A stretch of 21,018 bases of DNA from contig MU619301.1 of the NCBI GenBank assembly GCA_025201805.1, forward strand, positions 18,933 to 39,950, given 5' to 3'. The DNA comes from Parasitella parasitica (taxonomy: Eukaryota > Mucoromycota > Mucoromycetes > Mucorales > Mucoraceae). A model generated the notes under the pieces. That model searched no databases, was not told the origin of the DNA, and saw only the letters and a program-made list of their open reading frames with translations. Numbering within the stretch: the first letter of the stretch is position 1; each line of letters starts with the position of its first letter. The translations under genes were made by a program, and so were the position numbers. This document shows, piece after piece, positions 9,792 through 20,416 of this stretch.

Positions 9792-10347
9792 GATGAATAT
9801 ATATGTATATATATACAAAAAAAAACAAAAACCAAAAAAAAAAATGCTATGGTAGAAGCCGTATTACATATATATAGATATCCAAAGTGAATATGGGGGT
9901 TCTGTCAATTGAATTAATCATTGCACTTTTGTTTGACCCTGCATTTCAAAACCTTATTGTATTCAGACTATCAGCCAATTAAATGCAAAACACTGTTTTT
10001 GCAGTATATTTCTACCTTTGGATAATGAAAATTAGCAATATAATCAACCGCACGGTGAAACGCTCTGGAACAAGGAGTCCTGGACCCAGCTAGCTCTTAA
10101 AAGATAAACACACGCAATTTATGATCATTTTGACCATATATAGTCTATTGCCGTGAATGCTAACAGCAGAAAATCAACGCTGCGATAATGGTCAACGTCG
10201 GCGTAACCAACCAAATGCTCTTTTTTCTCTGTTAGCTATGATATGGGCTACTATTTGCTATACTAAAATTTAGGCCAGTTTCAAATCGGGTGAAATGGTT
10301 CATTCCAATAGCAAATATCTCTATGTCTCTCTCTGTTTATCTTTTTC
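9792..10347. other. Divergent intergenic region, P450 / secreted CBM19-like gene
   Basis: This 556-bp AT-rich spacer must hold both promoters. Next to the P450 start are TA repeats and A-runs (9797-9843). I see no convincing TATA box for the plus-strand gene, only a CT-rich run just before its start (10319-10346). No coding or RNA gene is supported. Confidence 0.5.
9869..9876 (-). promoter_or_regulatory. Candidate TATA box for the P450 gene
   Basis: Read on the minus strand, TATATATA lies about 85 bp before the P450 ATG. The surrounding DNA is AT-rich and has other TA runs (9797-9818), so this is a weak call. Confidence 0.3.
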
Positions 10348-11953
10348 ATGTTCACTATTATCCAATTTCAAATGCGTATTTTAACATGTATAGCAATGAT
10401 TACATCAAGTGTTACTTTGGTAGTTGCGAAACCGTTGATTACTGATCTACACTACGGAGCTGATACGGCAGATACAAGCTCTATCAAAGTCGAATGGACT
10501 GATCTTGTATCAAGCGATAACGAAAAACATGATGGGGATTCAAGCTATTACAAAGAATTCTCCAATAGTGCAGTCCATTTCAATACTGCAGATCAACCAA
10601 TTCATGAAGACAGCAATAAAGCGCTGAAAAAGATGGCAAATATGAATTCAATGGACACAAATACGGATAAGGTTGCAAAGGAAGAGTCTCTGCTCAAGGA
10701 TAACCGTCATAATAAAGACCTGAACGACAGCCAATTAAGTGAAAAGGGTGCTAATGGGAATCCAAGTGCTACAAAAAACACATTTACCAGTAAAACTCAA
10801 CAAGGAGCAGACTACGATAGTGATTTGACACTGCAAGATAACGATACACGCAATGCTGTTACTGAAAGTGAACCTATTCGGGACACAACTGACTACGCAA
10901 ACAAAGAAGCAATTGATGGAAATATTCCCATTCCAATGCCAATGCCAATGCTTGGCCATGACCATGGCGAGTATCTTCCCCCAGAGGAGATAGAGCCTAT
11001 TCAAGGCGAAGAGCAAAGCCCCATTTTTGATTATTATGACGCACTTGATCGAGCTCTCTTGGATCCTTATATTGAGGGTATTGATTCTGATCTAAACAGC
11101 AAAGTTTACGAAGAGCCAGGAGAGGAGATATTAACAATTCCATCAGGACAAGTACTCGATTACCGCAGCTTGGTAGCAGAACAGATCGAGTTGGCTGAAG
11201 AACAGATCCAAATTAAACACGATGAACTTTTGCAAGACCAGGAACAAATCGATAATTTGAAGCGCAAAGTACATCAGTCGTTAAACACATCGACAGCAAC
11301 CTCCAATACTGAATTCAGTATGGAGGTTTTAGAGACTGGACCTAACGAAACAATGTATGTCTACAAAGGCATAGCCACTATTCCCACTACTACTGCTGTT
11401 TCTCCTACTTCTCCTCCTCCTCTTACCACTACTTCCACCACAACAGTGCCGCATGCTGATACATCTCTGGCAAATCAACAGCCTCCTTCAGCAGATACGC
11501 CTCTTTTAAAAAATATTGATGAGAATGAGGCCGAGCACGTTACAACTAGTAGCACAGAAATCAACACGCCTCTCTATAAGCTCTTACAAAAACAAGACCT
11601 TCATATCGAGACCACAAAAAATCCACCTAAAAGTAAAGATAGTTCTGACTTGAGTAATGCGACCACATTTGATCCACTAAACAAACTTGAGCTTCCCAAT
11701 GGTAGTTGGACACCATCATGTAAGCATGTTTCTACAGGATTTTATTGTCTTCAGCCAGACGGAAAAGGATCAGTAAGTACCATTCTAGGACTTATATGAC
11801 AGAGATGCTGACATGTATACAATTTAGACCATCGTCGAATGCTCGGGTGAAAATGTAGGTTTTGAATTCTCGTGTGGTAAAAACATGATGTGCTATAGCG
11901 CAGGCCCCTTTGATGTAGATTGTCGCAAAAGCGACCTTTTATTAAATGAATAG
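10348..11953 (+). CDS. Secreted acidic, Thr-rich protein with C-terminal CBM19-like module
   Basis: Two exons: 10348-11772 and 11828-11953, giving 516 aa, or 508 if translation starts at the second in-frame ATG (10372). The second start gives a more typical signal peptide (MRILTCIAMITSSVTLVVA). The mature protein is strongly acidic and low in Cys, with several N-glycosylation sequons (for example NDS, NDT, NET, NAT, NGS). It has a PMPMPMLGHDHG stretch, a predicted coiled-coil segment (AEEQIQIKHDELLQDQEQ region, nt ~11170-11280) and a Thr/Pro/Ser-rich mucin-like stretch (nt ~11380-11480). The last ~60 residues hold six Cys spaced C-x8-C-x12-C-x10-C-x5-C-x9-C (CKHVSTGFYC ... CGKNMMC ... DC), resembling CBM19 chitin-binding modules. 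The intron splits this module. A chitin-associated wall protein is plausible; CBM19 identity is judged by eye only. Confidence 0.7.
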
Positions 11954-12054
11954 AGCATTTTATATTTGTATATATAATATATATCTATACATATATATAA
12001 ATAAAAAAAAAAAAAAGGTATATGGATGTGTATGTACAAAAGTGTCGATTAATT

Positions 12055-13195
12055 TCAAAGCATCAGGCCTTGGCTTGCAGCCCAGACTGTAGCCATGCCA
12101 TTCAGGATCTTGGCCAGGTGGTCAGGTATGTCGCAGACAAGGATATTTTGATAGATCTGCTTCTTTCTCTCTGACCATGACTGACCAAATTCGTCGTCAA
12201 GACATTCAGGGAAAGAGTATGCATCCATGTATTCCATGGTGCAACGCTCGTATAAAACAGTCAATTCAGGCATGATTGTATCTGTTTCATTTTGGATTAA
12301 AGGCGTAAACGTAACAGGGACTTGCGGTGCAAACGGAAAGAGGCCCACTCGAGGCACGTTAGCCTGCACCGATTCTGTTTGTTTCAAGCAAACCGACAGA
12401 AACAATGTCTGGCACCATAGCGGAATTTTGCCTCGAATAACAAGATCGCTGGTATTGTTGTATGGGTTTGTATATCTTGCACCGAATGTGTAGCTATACG
12501 GGACAAACATTTCATAACAAGAGCTCGTCAAGTTGTTTGTCATTTGATACACATTGTCGCATTGGAACGTATCGATGGGAGCTTCATCTAAAGAAACTGT
12601 TAGCATGCATTATTCATGTCGGTGATAGAAGAAAATTACCGTGTGTGTCAACATAGCTGTTGGACATGGTCTCTTCAATACAAGACAGCGTAGGTGATGG
12701 TTGCGGAACGCTGGACTGCCATTTTTGATGAACAAACACGCCTTTAGAGAGTCGCATCAGTGAGATTTGATTCATGTCCATATTTCTGCAATGGATCATG
12801 CGCAGAAGCAAGTTTTCTGATCTGTGTCTGCGATATGTCAAAGGATCAGTAGCACACATTGGATCAGAGTTGAATCGAAATGTACGGTTGTTGTCGATCA
12901 GCGCTAGCAGATCGTTGGCAGAGGGAGTGTTCTTCTTTGCTCTCTTTGCTCTCTTTATAAAGTAGGCTTCGGGCGATAAATAAGACGTGCCGGTTGAATT
13001 GAAAATGTGGTGCTGTAGTTGGGACACTGCAAATTTCCAATTATCAACATCTTTGCATAGATCAGTAGGTGATGATTTGTAAGCAATGAAGAAATCCTGA
13101 AAATCGTCTTGCTGCTGCTCTGGTGCGCTACCAGCATTATGGTCCAATTTAATCTGAGTAGAGTGTAAGTAACTATTTTCGTAGAAGGTGGTCAT
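12055..13195 (-). CDS. Conserved-looking protein of unknown function
   Basis: Two exons on the minus strand: 13195-12640 and 12587-12055 (phase 1), giving 362 aa. The start MTTFYENS is the first in-frame ATG and has a TATA box 71 bp upstream. Residues 1-185 are hydrophilic, with a basic patch (FIKRAKRAKK). The second half contains Cys, N-glycosylation sequons (NLT, NTS, NET) and the motif IPLWCQTLFLSVCLKQ. The W-C-x6-C pattern, with Cys before and after it, recalls extracellular cysteine domains such as those of Mid1/NALF-type channel subunits or Frizzled-like folds, but the resemblance is too weak to name. No signal peptide or membrane segment is visible, which is odd for such a domain; an undetected upstream exon is possible. 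The gene converges on the CBM19-like gene, with 101 bp between stop codons. Confidence 0.65.
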
Positions 13196-13259
13196 GGCTG
13201 GTGATGGTGGTAAATGTAAAAGAAAAGAGTGAATATACACACATGGTGGCAAAACTTAC

Positions 13260-13266
13260 TTTTATA
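13260..13266 (-). promoter_or_regulatory. TATA box for the 12055-13195 gene
   Basis: Read on the minus strand this is TATAAAA, 71 bp before ATG 13195. The spacing matches the TATA-to-ATG distances of two other genes in the window (69 and 72 bp). Confidence 0.5.
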
Positions 13267-14102
13267 CTGCCACCTAATTTTTTTTTTTTTTTTTTTGACT
13301 CATATCGGGTGCGATCTAGAGCCAAAAAAACGTGCGGGGTTGCGGCAAAGAAGGCTTTCAAATACTACTATATTGGGATCAACCCACGTAATGACGACTT
13401 GAAATGGGAAATCTAATGATCTACTGCATCGTCATCGCAATATGCCTACTCAAACATCAAAGACTCCTTGGTATCAAGACTGCTTCACATCTTTTTGATT
13501 TCCTTTTACAAAATAATTTTTGATCGTGTAACATTTGGACTGTTTGATTCATTTGTAAGCAATGACTACTGCACTTGGACCGTTGTTCTATTACCATGCC
13601 AAATCAAATAAATAAGACATACAGTAAATATGGCAGGCAATATATTACACAGAGATATTGTGAAAAAACAAGAGGGCACATTCAGACATGCTGGTCCAAA
13701 GAAAGTAGTATATAAATATTTGTCGGTGATAGCGCCGAGTATCAGCCGCATTTCCGCGTTGCCATATGGATCAAATTTGGGTGGTAATTATTTATCAATC
13801 TAGGGTGACATTGGTTCGATTTTAGTTTATCAGATCTTCTTCCATGCAGCCATGCATTTTGCTGCGGATTTTTTCTTCCATCATGTGCATCATAGATCAT
13901 TGGATTTAATTACTTGATTAACAAAATATTTATTACACTGTATTTCTGGCAAATTTGCAAGCGATTTTCAGATAATGGATGAAACATGTTGAATTCAGCA
14001 CAGATCGGATATCTCTTCAAAGAGCTTTTGAACGGGGGTAGGTGCCGTTATTCAATAATAATAATAGTCCTGTGATTTATTACATCGACCAAAATAATAG
14101 AA

Positions 14103-14137
14103 TGTTCGAATGCTTCTTTATTTAGAATGCATGAACA
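14103..14137. repeat. Imperfect inverted repeat (hairpin)
   Basis: TGTTC / GAACA, ATGC / GCAT and TTCT / AGAA are nested around a TTATTT loop, giving 13 paired positions interrupted by a GA bulge on one arm and a single T on the other. It ends five bases before a TATATAAA string. No role can be assigned. Confidence 0.4.
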
Positions 14138-14711
14138 AACTGTATATAAAGCGTTAACATATCTGATGTATTCATATTTACATAAAAGAAAGCTAACTTC
14201 AACAGAATAAAAAAAGCAAAAAAAAAAAAACGTCCAAAACTGATAAAGCATAGCAGAAAATACATGTTGATCAAGTACACACACAAAGTGTCTTCACATA
14301 CCTAACGGCGAGGATGGAAAACGCATAAAAAAAGATTTTTGATTTGCATGCAAAAAGCTAAGCGGTTTGAGTCGTATAAATTGGAATGCTCGCTATGAAT
14401 ATCTTTATTTAATTTGTTTGACATATACCCCAACTGTATATAAGGCCGTTTGAAAACGCATGGCTAATATTAGATGATTATTGTGAAACAGGCGTGCTAC
14501 TATATTTCACCGCCTGATCGTGTAGTGCATTTTCTTTTTTCGCATTTGCAGGGATAAGCAACAGCAACAGGACGCTCCAGCACATTCAACTGGTGTTTTA
14601 AGGGGTAAAAACCCACAAAAAAAAAGGCTGATGTAACCAAGCCAAAAACACTCAAATTGCATGGTTTTTCTTTTCGCTTTTACCAGCGTCCCTAAAGTCG
14701 CATATATATAA

Positions 14712-17700
14712 ATGGATTACTTTTCAAAGTTCAAAAAGCGTATTGCCCCACCCAAAGTACAACCAACCAGTGCTTTGCAATTAGTAAAGTTCCATAAATG
14801 TTGGGATTATGTCCATGTAAGCATATACGCGGTACATCTATGTGTGTAGTGACCTCAACTTCAATCTCGATAGAACATCTTTATAGCAGAGGATCGAAAG
14901 ATCAACCTGCATATCAAACAGACCGAGATTCCTGAAAGGCTTCGCCAGATGGTAGACATGTTGGTAGATGAGGAAGCTCGACAAGAAGATAATACAACTG
15001 GTGTATGCATGGAGTATTTTCTCAAACATGGTGTACTTCAATATCTTGTCAATGTCTCTGAAAAGATGGATTATCCAGAAGGAATCCGCGGCGAAAGCAT
15101 TCGCACCATTGCGTCAATGGTGGATTTATTAGATGATCGCTTTCTGGTGCATAACGCTGTGCATAAGCCCACCATCAAGCTGCTTCGATTTTGCGTGTTG
15201 GACGAGCGTCAGAGTGAACTGGACCATGAAGATCTGGTGGATTTAATGTACATTATATGCTCCAAGATTCACGGCTTTCCTGCACTACTCAACATCTTTT
15301 TTCACGATAAGCAGTGGCTGACAACGCCTCAAAAGACATCTACTACTACTACGACAACATCAGCATTAGATGCCCCTCTCATGATGCCCATGGCTGAAAT
15401 ACAAGCCGCACCACCAGAGTACGAGTTTCTGCTATTTACATATCTGTTGAGATATATACATCGCGAGGGACGGTCTGGAGACTACGCTCGAACAGGATTA
15501 TTGTTTTTGATGGAAATGGCCACAGATCAACTGGGTGATTTTATCCTTGAATCAGATTTCGCTACAATCATGGCAGCTGGACTAGGTGCACTATACTCTC
15601 AATTGCCTCGCAAACTCATCATCAAAGACGAAAGCGAGATCAACAGCACAGCAGCATCTTACTTATTGGGGCAGGACTTGGATCCTCGCTCGTTCCCGTC
15701 AGACGAATTTGGAGTAGAGCAATCTAATTCTGCTCAATTCAAATACCAGTTGGATTCATTCTTGAAACTATTAGAATTCTGTCAAGATGTGCTGCTTCGA
15801 TGCCCAAATGACGCCATTTCAAAGCGTCTGCTGCAGTGTACTCGTGGCATATTCATGGAAAACATACTGTATCCTTCCATCTTGGAGTGCTCTGACATAG
15901 ACGGCTCCTCGGTCGCTGTGATTAGTTACATTGATTTGATTTTGCAAATTGTACAGCAGCAAGATCTGGCCACTGTCATAGTGGGCTTCTTAATGGACGA
16001 TACAGACGATGAGGAGCATATAGTGGACAAGCTAACAATGGCTCCACCGACAAACTTGGGTGGCATTGAGCTTGGCTACAAGAGCACGCCTTACTACACT
16101 GCTGCAGAACGATTCACGCTCAAAGATCTGATCTTTACTCGACTCAAATCAAGCTCGCAACCCACTGTAATTGCAACCTTAAAGTTACTGAAAACGCTGA
16201 TTGTCAAACACTGCAGATTTGCGGATCGATTGCTGTCTACTGTGCTTGATAGAAAAGCCGATAATGAAGAGAAGCCGCCTTCTACCAACATATCCCACCA
16301 CATGCGCGAGATTCAGTTGTATTTCTCTCTTATTTCTGCTATAGATCAAGTACATGCAGACGATATATTAACATTGGGCTACGAAGATTACTTAGAAGAC
16401 GTAAAAACAATCATGCAACAAGACATTTGCTACCAATGCTTGATTGAGTCGCCTTATGATAAGCACCCCGTACTGCGCAACAAGCCAGTTTCTTCCAAAA
16501 GCGATCGGCGACGAAGCAAGCAGTACGAAGATGCGTATCACCAGTACCAGCACAGAATAATGTCGGATGCACTACCGCTTGTTCACCAACGTATCCAGTC
16601 GGCCGATACGCTTGTCCAGCTCTTGTTGGGTCTATTATCTCACTTCTTTGCGCAGTCATCTCAACTCAATTTGGCTTTGACAAACGTCATTTCAGCACTT
16701 GCTCTTTGTCCGTACCGAAGTTTGGAGGGATGGATCACTTTTAGCGATTCAGATCGCACAAATGATAATGACATACTGAATCTAGGCAGTAATAGTGGCG
16801 CTGGAAGCAATAGCACTAACCCAGATATGCCCATCACCAACGATCCTTGCGAAAGTCAGTCGGATTTGCCTCAAGAAGACGACGATGATGATCGATCTCT
16901 AGATTTTGGTGCAGAGCGTAACTCTGCTCGTATGACCACTCCGACACAGTTCAAATCATTTCCCCCATTTTATACGCTCCTCCGCACATTAACTCAGCAG
17001 GTGGATTACTACAGATCAGAGGTGGATGGGTTTGACGTCTTGTTGGACGAACGATGGAATGGACTACTGCTTGGCCAGCCAACCACCGTAGCAGCTGCTC
17101 CTACCCCGTCCCTCTCAAGCTCCGTTCGTCGTGCATCCGCTGATCCACAGCCTACTGTATCCGCTAGCACAGCAACAGCTGGTGCAGCATCCATTGTTAG
17201 CAAGCTATTTGGTTTGGGCAGCAGCACAAGCACCACCACGCAGAGCTCAGCAGCATCAAACATACTCGGCACGGGTGGCAATGGTGCAGCGCAGCAACCG
17301 AGTAAACGCCGTAATTCTGTTGCCAGTTTAAAGCCATCTACATCAGCCACTACTGCTAATCTTTCTAATTCATTATCTTCGAGCACAATGGCACCAGCGT
17401 TGCTGTCCGCGTCATCAGTAGTAGGTAGTAGCGTTGGTGGAGGTAGTGGTAATGGTGGAGGCGGTGGAGGAGCGCCGGGAACACCGGGAGCAGCCGCAAC
17501 AGCATCATCTTTTCCTCCAGTACCTCCAGCTATTCATCCCTTGTCTCCACTGGCTTTGCATGCTAAAAAGACACTGCAGGTACACATCCAGCCCTTATTT
17601 CCTTCCAACTTTGAGATCGATAGAGATCCAATCCTGAATCTAGATGCGGATGATGAGGATGTATTTGCGCCTACGCAACATCCATCACAACGAAGAAAAG

Positions 17701-17831
17701 ACAAATCAACCGAAATTTCGCTATCCATGTTGCTGAACAACGTTGTCATTCTGGAAGAAACTATTAAAGAGTTGGTAGCTATTATGCAAGTAAGACGAAG
17801 TCTAGGTATTGATAGAATAAGATATACATAA
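14712..17831 (+). CDS. FHIP / RAI16-like protein (FTS-Hook-FHIP dynein adaptor subunit)
   Basis: Two exons: 14712-14816 and 14892-17831, giving 1014 aa. The N-terminal part matches the FHIP (FAM160/RAI16-like) family: a short lead with FHKCWDYVH, then IPERLRQMVDMLVDE, CMEYFLKHGVLQYL, and helical repeats through about residue 700. The C-terminus (LLNNVVILEETIKELVAI then VRRSLGIDRIRY) has the conserved family end. FHIP joins FTS and Hook to link early endosomes to dynein, important for hyphal transport in fungi. Residues about 750-900 form a Ser/Ala/Thr/Gly-rich insertion including a Gly run; DDDDDR lies before it. The intron acceptor is one of three closely spaced AGs (14886, 14889, 14891); only the last keeps frame. 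A GTAAGA near 17789 looks like a donor, but reading through it gives the conserved tail. Confidence 0.9.
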
Positions 17832-17928
17832 TAAAACTTTTTTATATTTTTTTATTAACAATACTGTATATATGAAGGGGTAAATTACTCTGTATATGAA
17901 TGTTGTCTATGTTAATTACAGTATATGT
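17832..17928. other. Convergent 3' spacer
   Basis: These 97 AT-rich bases separate the FHIP and Pil1-like stop codons and must carry both polyadenylation regions. AATAAAA follows the FHIP stop at once (17829-17835). No gene fits. Confidence 0.4.
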
Positions 17929-19261
17929 TTACTGCTGCTCGTTCTTATCGCCATTTGAAGTTACACTTCTGGAAGAGGATACAGATTTAGACGAAGTAGA
18001 TGAATTTGGACGATAATTTGGGTTTGATGAAGGTAAAACAAACCCGCCTGCATTATTTCTGCTTCCTTCTCCAAAAACAGCACCAGGACTGAAAATACTC
18101 TTTATCTCATCATAAGGTCGAGGAGGCAGGTAGTGTTGATAGAACTGATATAGGTTCTGCTGGTTTAATTGTTGCTGTTGGTGGATTTGTTGCGATTGTT
18201 GGAACGGAGAAACATGATGAAGATAGACATTAGAAAAGCCATTTGTGGTTTTGCTCGCAGATGGATCTGGGTCGTCTTTCTCTGCAACGTCATCCGGCTT
18301 GTAAAACGAATACTGCTTGTTTTGCTCTTCTAAAGAAACTGTTCTGTCGGGTATATACACCGACTCTTCTTCTTTATCCTTTTGCTCTTCTTGGCTACAA
18401 TCGCTCTTGACAGATGCAGTAGTGGAGGGAACAGGTGATGTCTTTTCTTTAAAAGGTACAGGTGGCAATTGCTTCACAATGAGGGGATTGTGACCATGAT
18501 GAGCTGTCAATGTTCTGCGCACTTTGGCTTTATCAGGATTCCATTCTTCAATAGCTTTCTGGGCGTCGTCATGAATACGCTTTGTCTTTTCTGTGCCTTC
18601 ATAGGGCCTTCTTTCTTCGCCAGCCTTGACTGGCTCCACATCCAACTCATCCACAATGTATTTACCGAATGTTGATATGATGTCAGATTTGCTCGCCATT
18701 GCATGCATGCCGTTCAACAACAAATATAAACCCTCACGCGTAGCGATGCGTTTGAAATTTTTCATGTCTGCTTCATCAGGGGCTGTAAACTCTTCCAATT
18801 GCTCAAGTTGTTCCTCAAGACTCTTGACCTTATCTAAAGCAGATAATGAACTTTTCAATCGTTCAATTTGATCCCTGATTTTTCGCTTTTGATCACGGCC
18901 TGGCTGTAGAGTGGCTTCCTTGACAGAAATAGATTTTAAAGTATCCCGATATTGATTGACAGAGTCTTGAAATTCCATCAGAATATTGGACCATAGAATG
19001 AGGAGATGGCCTAATTTATTGGTAACATCCTTTGGACGCAAAATATGTATGAGATTACAAAGTGAATTTCGTGCAAAAGTTACTTACGGCCGTGTCATCT
19101 CCTAATACAGATCCATATGATATCAAGTTGTTGGCTGAGACACGGTTGTCATTAGCTAGTTGACCGATACTACGAATGGATTTTTGTGAATTTTCGAGTA
19201 CATCTAACAAACCCTTTTGTGAGAATGGTTTATCGTTTGCCTTGTGAAATAACGCAAACAT
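17929..19261 (-). CDS. PIL1: Eisosome BAR-domain protein, Pil1/Lsp1 family
   Basis: Two exons on the minus strand: 19261-19088 and 19029-17929 (phase 0), giving 424 aa. The BAR region spans about residues 10-250. IRSIGQLANDNR, SYGSVLGDD, DVTNKLGHLL, QYRDTLKSISVKEATLQPGR, and the distal PVKAGEERRPYEG follow yeast Pil1/Lsp1 in order. These proteins bind PI(4,5)P2 and polymerise on the inner face of the plasma membrane into furrow-forming eisosomes. A disordered tail follows, with a Gln-rich stretch (QQSQQIHQQQQ) and a Ser-rich end with many possible phosphorylation sites. Compared with yeast, the basic N-terminal segment before the BAR domain is very short (MFALFHKAND). A TATA box lies 72 bp upstream. 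PIL1 versus LSP1 orthology cannot be decided from one copy. Confidence 0.9.
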
Positions 19262-19451
19262 TTTCTTTCTTTCTTTTTTTAAAAAAAAACTGCAAAAGTC
19301 AATAAAAAGGTTCCTGAATCCTCTGTTTATATACCTTTTTTTGCTCACAAAAATGACATCATAAATGAGCTGCCTGCAGGACATTCAGCAAAAATGGTAA
19401 TTTTTTTCAAGTTTTCATTCGTTTCCTCTTTCTCATCGTTGACAAAAAAAT
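19262..19451. promoter_or_regulatory. Short bidirectional promoter, Pil1-like / Sur7-like pair
   Basis: Only 190 bp separate the two start codons. On the minus strand TATATAA (19327-19333) lies 72 bp before the Pil1-like ATG. The plus-strand side is T/C-rich (19397-19437) with no TATA box. Sharing of one regulatory region is inferred from the spacing. Confidence 0.55.
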
Positions 19452-20416
19452 ATGAGTGTATCTTTACTTGCATACGTCGTAACCTTTTTTATATTCATCT
19501 GCAACTATACATTGACCATTTGCTCTCTGATATTTCCTAAATGGTATTCGCTATATGAATGTAATGTTGGATCAATTCCATTATTAATATATCAACTTTA
19601 TTAGGCTCACTTTTGTAACTCCTGTGCCTTTTTACATTGAGACAAATTATGGATTATTCAAGCTCTGTAGAAGGTACTACGTTTTGTTACTTGTACAGAG
19701 GATCTGTGCTGATTATTTGTTAATAATATATAGCATAACAAGAGACTGTCGTCCATTTCCTTCTTACGATCATGGAGATTGTGAAGAAGGTTTGTAACAT
19801 TTTACAAGGTGAAAGACTGATTTTTAATCACCATGTTTTTTCTCAATAATGATCAGAGGGATTTTGTGAACTATGGTATATGATAATATCAGATTGAGAT
19901 TGAGTACAATGCGATCTAAACCATTACGATTGCCTTCTTTTTTAAAAAATACAGGCGAGCAGCAGCAGCAGGGATGGTAATAGCAGCAGTTATCGGCGGA
20001 TTGACTATACTGGCTTTATTGGCAACGATGTGTAGCCAAAGACGCAAGAGAAGCAAGGCTTGGGCTCCCATATCACTGTAAGTTGAGTCTAATATTCTTG
20101 TATATAAAAGATTCGGTTCATTCACACTTTTTTGTCTTAGTTTGTTTTTGATTTACGGTAAGTTTCAAATAGTTGTCGAAGTTTGCCATATAACTTATCC
20201 CTAAAGGATATATTATTAGCTCTTCCTCAGGCATTTTCCATGGGTACAATCACTTATCTATTCAACTCGAGTGCAACATTTTATATGGGAACCCGTTACA
20301 ACTTTTCATTCATATTTTGCATCATTAGTTGGATTTTGAGCGTCATGTTGTCTGTCGTTCTCTCGTTGATCGCTTTCTTGGCTCCTCCCGAATATGCTTA
20401 TCAACAACTCCATTAG
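19452..20416 (+). CDS. Sur7/claudin-like four-transmembrane protein
   Basis: Seven exons: 19452-19543, 19605-19673, 19734-19789, 19857-19875, 19955-20077, 20141-20157, 20220-20416, all GT-AG with matching phases, giving 190 aa. Exons 4 and 6 are 19 and 17 nt. Four hydrophobic segments: about 4-28 (YVVTFFIFI), 82-104 (AGMVIAAVIGGLTILALL), 115-140 (ISLLFLIYALPQAF) and 150-178 (FIFCIISWILSVMLSVVL). The first outer loop (about 31-80) carries NYGLFKLC, Cys59, Cys70 and FCELW, echoing the W-GLW-C-C pattern of claudins and the Cys motif of fungal SUR7/PalI proteins. The basic QRRKRSK segment after TM2 suits a cytosolic turn. Sur7 proteins sit in MCC/eisosome membrane patches, which fits the head-to-head Pil1-like neighbour. 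The final acceptor was chosen because it alone opens the frame with a TM4. SUR7 versus another claudin-fold branch is not settled. Confidence 0.78.

Larger units (their letters stand above)
13196..14711. other. 1.5-kb region without a supported gene
   Basis: This spacer lies between two divergent genes. It contains a T18 run (about 13279-13296), three TATA-like strings on the plus strand (around 13709, 14142 and 14437), an imperfect hairpin at 14103-14137 and TATATATAA just before the FHIP start. Short open stretches occur in several frames, but none joins into a gene and none resembles a known protein. I see no tRNA, 5S rRNA, U6 or other recognisable RNA gene. An unannotated lineage-specific or noncoding transcript is possible. 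Confidence 0.5.

Noticed and set aside
13281-13416. Open stretch encoding a basic peptide (RVRSRAKK region)
   Set aside because: It begins in a homopolymer T run, has no start codon or credible splice partner and resembles no family I know.
13813-13823. Pol III B-box-like string GGTTCGATTTT
   Set aside because: There is no matching A box upstream, no cloverleaf and no clean T-run terminator at the right distance.
17788-17936. Extra intron at the 3' end of the FHIP gene
   Set aside because: CAA|GTAAGA and a downstream ACAG look like splice sites, but direct read-through gives VRRSLGIDRIRY, the expected conserved tail, and the acceptor lies inside the Pil1-like gene.
20206-20219. Earlier acceptor (CTAAAG at 20206) for the last tetraspan exon
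   Set aside because: It has a good consensus, but in phase with exon 6 it gives a polar tail without TM4. The AG at 20219 opens the frame with a clear fourth membrane segment.
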